Below, piece by piece: positions 6,309 through 10,209 of a stretch of 10,209 nucleotides of DNA. The position numbers and the translations under genes were made by a program. This stretch comes from Actinomycetota bacterium. Lineage in GTDB: Bacteria; Actinomycetota; Actinomycetes; Propionibacteriales; Nocardioidaceae. Location of the stretch: assembly GCA_009702305.1 (NCBI GenBank), contig WLIH01000045.1:1-10209 (forward strand). The letters are read 5' to 3'. The first letter of the stretch is position 1, and each line of letters opens with the position of its first letter. The notes below the pieces were generated by a model. It was not told where the DNA came from. It did no database searches and was given only the letters and a program-made list of their open reading frames with translations.

Positions 6309-6941
6309 TCAGTCCTGACAGTGTCGTTGCGCCCACTCGACCAGCGGGCGCAACGTCCGCCAGTCGTCGCGCACCAGGTCGAGCGCGGCGGGGGTGTGGA
6401 TCTCCGGCCCGAAGCCGTGCGAGCGTCCGACGGTGAGCGAGCGGTGGCGCAGCAGCGCGATGCGCGGGTGGTCGGCGTCGAAGCCGCGCGGTGAGGTCTT
6501 GAGGCGCTCGCCCCCGACCTCGAACCCGTCGGCGACCACCGTCGCGAGCAGTCCCTCCAGCTCCGGCCCGTAGGTCTCGTGGGCGACGGCCTCCCGGAAG
6601 GCCGCCAGTCGGGTGCCCGACGCCTCGTAGAAGCCCGCGCCGGTGCGCAGCCCGCGCGGCGACAGCTCGACGTACCACCCCGTCGCCGGACCGACGCCGA
6701 CGAAGCCGCCCTGGTGGGTCTTGTACGGCGTCTTGTCCTTGGCGAAGCGGACGTCGCGGTAGGGGCGGAAGATCTTCATGGACCCGAACTCCGGCTCCAG
6801 GGCCGCGGCCAGCGCGGTGAACGGTGCCTTCACGCTCGTGGCGTAGACCCCCTTGTGGGCCTCCCAGAAGGACTTCGTGTTGTCGACCTCGAGGTCGTCG
6901 TAGAAGTCCAGCGCAGCGACGGGGAAGCCTTCGAAACTCAC
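6309..6941 (-). CDS. DUF2461 domain protein (TIGR02453 family)
   Basis: This 210-residue cytosolic protein is recognisable as DUF2461. It opens with FEGFPVAALDFYDDLEVDNT (3-22) and KSFWEAHK, and has the family core FGSMKIFRPYRDVRFAKDKT (52-71) followed by PYKTHQGGF. The strand GWYVELSPRGLRTGAGFYEA (88-107) is also typical, and LKTSPRGFDADHP lies in the second half. Length is usual for the family. The function is not known to me; the conserved basic/aromatic core suggests a binding site. The start is the GTG at 6941, with AGGG (6950-6953) 8 nt upstream. The gene lies 36 nt downstream of the lipoprotein gene on the same strand with no terminator visible, so it is probably the last gene of that operon. 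Its 3' end holds a hairpin that may serve the convergent NTF2-like gene. Confidence 0.88.
   Translation of the reverse strand: MSFEGFPVAALDFYDDLEVDNTKSFWEAHKGVYATSVKAPFTALAAALEPEFGSMKIFRPYRDVRFAKDKTPYKTHQGGFVGVGPATGWYVELSPRGLRTGAGFYEASGTRLAAFREAVAHETYGPELEGLLATVVADGFEVGGERLKTSPRGFDADHPRIALLRHRSLTVGRSHGFGPEIHTPAALDLVRDDWRTLRPLVEWAQRHCQD
6325..6355 (+). terminator. Hairpin inside the 3' end of the convergent gene
   Basis: A perfect 10-bp stem, CGTTGCGCCC (6325-6334) with GGGCGCAACG (6346-6355), closes an 11-nt loop starting 24 nt after the NTF2-like stop codon. It lies entirely within the last codons of the DUF2461 gene on the other strand. The intergenic gap is only 7 nt, so this is the best visible terminator for the + strand transcript. 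There is no U-tract. Confidence 0.5.
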
Positions 6942-6977
6942 ACCGTCGACCCTACGGGCGACCCCGTGCCGGGTGGG

Positions 6978-8129
6978 TCAGAGGGCGGCGGAGACCTGCT
7001 CGTCGCCGCCCTCGGCGAGGGCGCTGAGGCTGAGGTGCTCGCCGCCGCAGCGCGCGATCGGGATGAACGCCTGACCGCCCGGCGACTCGTAGACGACGGC
7101 GAGCTGCGTGCCGTCCCAGCGCATCAGTCGCGCCGGGTCGCCGGTGGTCTGCGGGTCGAGGGACCAGTACGCCGCCCCGTCGCACCACAGCAGCGTGCCG
7201 GAGGTGCCGGGCCCGAGGTCAAGCCAGCTCTCGCCCGAGCGGGCGTAGTAGTGGGCGCTGTCGATGCGGCGCTCCTGGGGCACGACCGACCAGACGGCGC
7301 CGTCGTCGAGGGCCAGACCCTCCCAGCCCTTGCAGGACTCCACTCCGGCGTACGGCGTGAGGGTGGCGCCATCGACGTCGGCGACGGTGCGACAGCTCGG
7401 TTGCGAGTCGTCGAAGGTGAGCAGGGTGGTGCCCTCGTCGGAGATCAGCGCGGAGTTGAAGCCGTGCCGCTCCGGGGCGCACCAGCCGAGGGTGCTCTCG
7501 CGGGTCTCCAGGTCGACCGTGGCCAGGCAGTAGGCCGAGGCGTCGAGCGTGGCGTGCACCAGGGAGTCCTCGCCCATCGCCCAGGTGCCGCCGGTCGTCG
7601 TCGGCACGTCCGAGCGTGCGTCGACCTGCCAGACGTCGCCGGACCCGAGGTCGATGACGTGGGCGACCGCCGGCCGCTGCTCGCGCCGGTCCTGCACGAC
7701 GATCACCGCCCGCTCCTCGTCGAGGAACGCGTCCGAGATCTGCCCCATCCGACCGGCCGGCACCGTGACCGGGCGCGGGCCGTCGAGTCGGGCGCGGGTG
7801 GCGAGCTCGTCGACCGTGAGCGTCCACTCGCCATTGGTGGTGACGGTGTCGATCACCGCGCCGGGCAGCGGCTGCCAGTCGAGCAGGTCGGTGACCGGCT
7901 CCACCGCCGCCGGGTCGTCCGGGCTGCCGACGGGCTGGCTCGTGCCGCTGGTGGGATCCGGCGTCCGGGTCGGCGTCGCAGCAGGGGTGCTCGTGCTGGT
8001 CGTCGGCCGGGTCGTCGCGCTCCCCGAGGCCGGGGTCGGATCACTGGACGGCGCGTCGTCCGAGCCGCAGCCGGCCAGGGCGGTGGCGCCGAGCAGGACG
8101 AGCGCAGCGGCGGCGTACCTCGTGCGCAT
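6978..8129 (-). CDS. Secreted lipoprotein with six-cysteine extracellular domain
   Basis: This 383-residue protein starts with MRTRYAAAALVLLGATALAGC. That is a short basic start, a hydrophobic core and a clear lipobox ending at Cys21, so it should be lipid-anchored on the outer face of the membrane. A Ser/Thr/Pro-rich spacer covers about residues 22-74. The rest is beta-rich with repeated strand-turn motifs (VDLETREST, DVDGATLTP, DGAVWSVVP, DGAAYWSLDP), reminiscent of a beta-propeller, though I cannot name a family. Six cysteines follow at 201, 217, 246, 266, 316 and 361, spaced as three likely disulfide pairs. The ATG at 8129 starts one nucleotide after the stop codon of the C39-like gene, with GGGG at 8136-8139 as ribosome binding site, so translation is probably coupled. 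A longer frame opening at 8285 lacks the signal and overlaps the upstream gene. Function unknown. Confidence 0.85.
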   Translation of the reverse strand: MRTRYAAAALVLLGATALAGCGSDDAPSSDPTPASGSATTRPTTSTSTPAATPTRTPDPTSGTSQPVGSPDDPAAVEPVTDLLDWQPLPGAVIDTVTTNGEWTLTVDELATRARLDGPRPVTVPAGRMGQISDAFLDEERAVIVVQDRREQRPAVAHVIDLGSGDVWQVDARSDVPTTTGGTWAMGEDSLVHATLDASAYCLATVDLETRESTLGWCAPERHGFNSALISDEGTTLLTFDDSQPSCRTVADVDGATLTPYAGVESCKGWEGLALDDGAVWSVVPQERRIDSAHYYARSGESWLDLGPGTSGTLLWCDGAAYWSLDPQTTGDPARLMRWDGTQLAVVYESPGGQAFIPIARCGGEHLSLSALAEGGDEQVSAAL

Positions 8130-8130
8130 C

Positions 8131-9540
8131 TCAGACCCCGATGTTGTGCTGGAAGTGCGCCTGGTTGGCGCGGAACGACTTGTACGCCGGACGCCACTGC
8201 ACCCGCGAGATGTAGGGCTCGGAGGGGTCGAAGCGCTGCTGGTTCCACGGCTCGAAGTAGCCGAGGAGCACGGGCTTGTCGTCACGCTTCGCGTAGCCGC
8301 GTCCGACCTGGAAGTGACCGGAGGCGTCGTCGTCGAGGTAGGGGTAGTACTTCTTGAGCAGGATCGGGTGCAGCACGACCGGGGCCTGGTAGTCGACGAT
8401 GTGCTTCATCATCAGCGTCATCCACTCGGCGAAGTCGTACTGCGCGATGTCGACGACGACGTAGGGGCCGGCGTGGTCGGGGTCGTCGTATCCGGTGTTG
8501 TTGTTGACGACGCGGACCATGTCGGTGATCGCCGTGCCGCTGCTCGTCGTGCCGAGCGCCTCCGCCCAGTGCTCGGCGCCCCAGTCCTGCTGCTTCCAGC
8601 CCCAGGTGATCATCTGCATCGTCGTCGGGCCGCACCAGTAGGTGCGGATCTGGTCGGCGACCTGCGAGGGGTCGAGCACCGAGCCGCGCTGCGGGTAGTC
8701 GGCCGCGGTCTTCGGGCCCGGCGACGTGGGCGCCGCGCTCGGGCCCTTCGTCGGGCTCTTCGTCGGGCTGGGCGTCGAGGTGGGGCTCGGGCTCTTGCTG
8801 GGGCTACTGCTGGGACTCTTGCTGGGCTTGCGGGTCGGGCTCGGCGAGGGCGTCGGTGTCGCGCTGGGCTTGGTGGTGGGCTTGGCGGTGGGCTTCTTGT
8901 CCCGGCCGGCCACCGGCCGGGCCAGGGCGGCGGCGCCGGGCAGCGCGCGGGCCTCCGGGTGACGGGCGAGGAAGTCGGCCGGCAGCGGCACCCCCTCGAT
9001 CTCGTGACGCAGCATCCACACCTTGGCCACCGAGCGGGCCGCCGCGACCAGCTCCTCGCGCTCCGCGCGGGCCCGCTCGAGCGGGCTCATCGCGGCCAGG
9101 CGCCTCAGGGCGGCCACGGCGTCGAGGTCGCCGGTCGTCTCCACCGAGCCCGCGCGGGCCAGCGTGCTGCGTGCTGCCACCGCGACCTGGCCCTGCACCT
9201 CGGCCTGGGTCGCCTCGGTCCACCCGGTGCCGAGGCAGTAGCGCTGACCCTCCAGGTCGGCGCAGCGCACCAGTGCCTGGGCCAGCTGCGTCACGCTCAC
9301 CTTGCCGACCCGGGTCAGCACCCGTCCCGCCTCGAGACCGCCCTCGACGACGCGGTCGATCTCGGCCTGGAGGTCGGGGGTGACCCGGCCGTAGCCGACG
9401 CCGCCGGCGTCTCGCGCGACGTACGCACCGCGACCGGAGGGGACGATCGCGCCGTCCTCGTCGTCGCCGCGGGGGATGAACGGGGTGGCGGCGAGCAGCA
9501 GGATCAGCGCGCCGATCGCCAGCGAGCGGGAGCGGGACAT
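8131..9540 (-). CDS. Secreted C39-like peptidase-fold protein with low-complexity linker
   Basis: This 469-residue protein begins with a signal peptide or anchor, MSRSRSLAIGALILLLAATP (1-20). A helical N-terminal domain follows (about 50-210), with a Cys93/Cys102 pair that may form a disulfide. A Lys/Pro/Ser/Thr linker of repeated SPTK/SPSK-like units fills about 216-275. The C-terminal domain fits the C39-like papain fold (C39_2 type): TYWCGPTTMQMITWGW (300-315) puts Cys303 in the nucleophile position and SGHFQVGRGY (407-416) gives His409. The later segment, LLGYFEPWNQQRF, supplies candidate third polar residues (Glu430 or Asn433) where relatives often carry Asp. Secreted location is inferred from the leader, and the substrate is unknown. 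I choose the ATG at 9540 because GAGG (9548-9551) lies 7 nt upstream. The ATG at 9558 has no site and would put two Cys before the leader. It is the first gene of the operon with the lipoprotein. Confidence 0.8.
   Translation of the reverse strand: MSRSRSLAIGALILLLAATPFIPRGDDEDGAIVPSGRGAYVARDAGGVGYGRVTPDLQAEIDRVVEGGLEAGRVLTRVGKVSVTQLAQALVRCADLEGQRYCLGTGWTEATQAEVQGQVAVAARSTLARAGSVETTGDLDAVAALRRLAAMSPLERARAEREELVAAARSVAKVWMLRHEIEGVPLPADFLARHPEARALPGAAALARPVAGRDKKPTAKPTTKPSATPTPSPSPTRKPSKSPSSSPSKSPSPTSTPSPTKSPTKGPSAAPTSPGPKTAADYPQRGSVLDPSQVADQIRTYWCGPTTMQMITWGWKQQDWGAEHWAEALGTTSSGTAITDMVRVVNNNTGYDDPDHAGPYVVVDIAQYDFAEWMTLMMKHIVDYQAPVVLHPILLKKYYPYLDDDASGHFQVGRGYAKRDDKPVLLGYFEPWNQQRFDPSEPYISRVQWRPAYKSFRANQAHFQHNIGV
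8746..8895 (-). repeat. Short tandem repeats encoding the SPTK-type linker
   Basis: The linker of the C39-like protein is encoded by imperfect short repeats. The clearest is a perfect 12-bp unit, CTTCGTCGGGCT, present twice in a row (8746-8769, + strand), encoding two SPTK units. CTCTTGCTGG recurs at 8792 and 8816 with a 24-bp period. Units are multiples of three, so copy-number change would keep the frame and alter only linker length. Confidence 0.7.
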
Positions 9541-9584
9541 GCAGCAGCCTCGAGACATCGGTGGGGAAGGACCGGTCGGCGCTC

Positions 9585-9590
9585 AGATTA
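9585..9590 (-). promoter_or_regulatory. -10 element for the C39-lipoprotein-DUF2461 operon
   Basis: On the minus strand TAATCT fits TANNNT, with a poor -35 (GGACTG) 17 nt upstream. Transcription would start near 9576, giving a leader of about 36 nt before the ATG at 9540. Just upstream a GTGAC-TGAT-GTGAC direct repeat (complement of 9591-9604) could be a binding site. The remaining bases to 9651 show nothing else I can name. Confidence 0.45.
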
Positions 9591-9651
9591 CGTCACATCA
9601 GTCACGACAGTCCCACACGCCACACCACTCCGGACGGGGAACGAGAAGCGA

Positions 9652-9678
9652 CGCAGGCCGCCCGAAGGCTGGCCTGCG
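9652..9678 (-). terminator. tRNA-Gly terminator with UUCG tetraloop
   Basis: Read on the minus strand, CGCAGGCC pairs with GGCCTGCG around an inner GCC-TTCG-GGC hairpin, with one bulged A. The result is 11 base pairs capped by a stable UUCG loop, followed by the pyrimidine-rich TCGCTTCTCGTTCC. It begins about 10 nt after the tRNA 3' end, exactly where a tRNA terminator is expected. Confidence 0.75.
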
Positions 9679-9687
9679 GCGCAGGAG

Positions 9688-9760
9688 AGCGGACGACGAG
9701 ACTCGAACTCGCGACATCGACCTTGGGAAGGTCGCGCTCTACCAACTGAGCTACGTCCGC
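9688..9760 (-). tRNA. tRNA-Gly (anticodon CCC)
   Basis: The minus strand folds into a complete 73-nt cloverleaf. The acceptor stem is GCGGACG with CGTCCGC, and the D arm is GCTC-AGTTGGTA-GAGC. The anticodon stem CGACC/GGTCG holds the loop TTCCCAA, so the anticodon is CCC and it reads GGG. The T arm is GCGAG-TTCGAGT-CTCGT with one G-U pair. The discriminator base is U, as in bacterial glycine tRNAs. The 3' CCA is not encoded. A TAGCAT -10 at 9794-9799 may drive it with a leader of about 27 nt; a 6-bp inverted repeat, GACCGC/GCGGTC (9763-9786), lies in that leader. The tRNA gene itself is not disrupted. Confidence 0.95.
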
Positions 9761-9804
9761 ACGACCGCGACGCGAGCGCTGCGGTCGGAGGGAATGCTAG
9801 ACGA

Positions 9805-10209
9805 TCACGCCTCGGGGGCGCTGATCCGGGCGAGTCGGGGGTGCTTCGGGCTGAGCCCGTCGCCGGAGGAGCGACCGGTCAGTCGGCGGTGGACCCACGG
9901 CGCCGCCGAGGTGCGCAGCCAGTCGCCGTGCTCGAGCAGTGCCTCGCGGCGGCTCAGCGCAGGCGGATCGACCAGCGGCAGTGGGCGCAGGTCGTGCGCG
10001 ACGCCGAGGGTGTCGAGCACCTCGATCGCCATCCGCTGATGCCCGGCGGGCCCCATGTGCATCCGGTCGGGGTCCCAGAGCCGCCAGTCGCGATACTCGC
10101 GCAGCCGCCAGAAGTCGACGACGCTCGCGCCGTGCCGCTCGGCCGACTCGCGCACCAGCTCGCTGTAGAGCGCGAAGCGGCCGCGGAGCAGGCGGTACGT
10201 CGCCGAGCC
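9805..10209 (-). CDS. SGNH/GDSL hydrolase, C-terminal part (5' end outside window)
   Basis: The reading frame enters from the right edge and ends at 9805, giving 134 residues of the C-terminus. RGRFALYSELVRESAERHGA (window residues 9-28) and VVDFWRL are typical late segments of actinobacterial SGNH hydrolases. LWDPDRMHMGPAGHQRMA (44-61) is block V, with Asp48-x-x-His51 as the catalytic Asp-His pair. The Ser and the GDS, Gly and Asn blocks must lie beyond the window. The frame stays open to the edge, so the internal GTG at 10155 is not a start. After the catalytic block a Pro/Arg-rich tail of about 75 residues (LPLVDPPALSRREALLEHGD and onward) extends further than the minimal fold. Substrate unknown; the family are esterases or acyl hydrolases. 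The stop lies 44 nt upstream of the tRNA-Gly gene. Confidence 0.85.
   Translation of the reverse strand, partial: GSATYRLLRGRFALYSELVRESAERHGASVVDFWRLREYRDWRLWDPDRMHMGPAGHQRMAIEVLDTLGVAHDLRPLPLVDPPALSRREALLEHGDWLRTSAAPWVHRRLTGRSSGDGLSPKHPRLARISAPEA

Noticed and set aside
6579..8357. 592-codon open frame on the + strand
   Set aside because: It is antisense to the DUF2461 and lipoprotein genes, which have clear family or export signals. The frame has low-complexity composition and no recognisable start context.
8746..8895. Repeats as a CRISPR array
   Set aside because: Units are 12-24 bp without unique spacers and lie in frame within a coding linker.
8131..9540. C39 protein as the peptidase part of a bacteriocin exporter
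   Set aside because: There is no ABC transporter domain, no membrane permease nearby and no double-Gly precursor peptide. The domain is secreted on a stalk, unlike exporter C39 domains.
9688..9760. tRNA-Gly as an attachment site for a mobile element
   Set aside because: There is no integrase, no repeated tRNA 3' segment within the window and no composition break nearby.

Overview
The window is GC-rich DNA (roughly 70% by eye) with GTG starts, TANNNT-type -10 hexamers and a mycobacterial-type FadE5. It reads as the chromosome of a high-GC actinobacterium, most likely Nocardioidaceae (Nocardioides or Aeromicrobium type). The lineage is an inference from protein style, not from a marker gene. 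I see no transposase, integrase, phage gene, plasmid gene or CRISPR array. It looks like an ordinary chromosomal segment with several small regulatory points of interest.

Left part (1-3050): a lysG/argP-type LysR regulator on + faces a fadE5-type acyl-CoA dehydrogenase on -. The two are separated by a 21-bp-stem hairpin that fills the gap and probably terminates both. fadE5 starts at a GTG at 2890 behind a good ribosome binding site, with a promoter near 2964-2992.

Middle (3050-6301): divergent from fadE5 is a TauE/SafE-type permease on +, followed by a cysteine-free Rrf2 regulator. The permease promoter carries a 10-3-10 dyad that partly recurs in front of the regulator, which suggests an autoregulated exporter unit. 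Convergent with it is a sulfotransferase-fold protein on - whose PAPS-binding loop is degenerate. Divergent from that gene is a ketosteroid-isomerase-like NTF2 protein. Its probably leaderless promoter is overlaid by a palindrome that fits the KstR consensus TnnAACnnGTTnnA.

Right part (6309-9600, all on -): a likely three-gene operon transcribed from a promoter near 9585-9590. It encodes a secreted C39-like cysteine-protease-fold protein with a Pro/Ser/Thr/Lys linker, then a six-cysteine lipoprotein (one nucleotide after the previous stop codon), then a DUF2461 protein. The first two products should both sit outside the membrane and probably work together, though their role is unknown.

Right edge (9652-10209, on -): tRNA-Gly(CCC) with its own terminator lies downstream of the 3' part of an SGNH/GDSL hydrolase gene that runs off the window.

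The best leads are the KstR-like operator on the leaderless KSI-like gene, the TauE/Rrf2 operator pair, the sulfotransferase-fold pseudoenzyme and the coupled C39-lipoprotein pair. I found no clearly new defence or mobile system.
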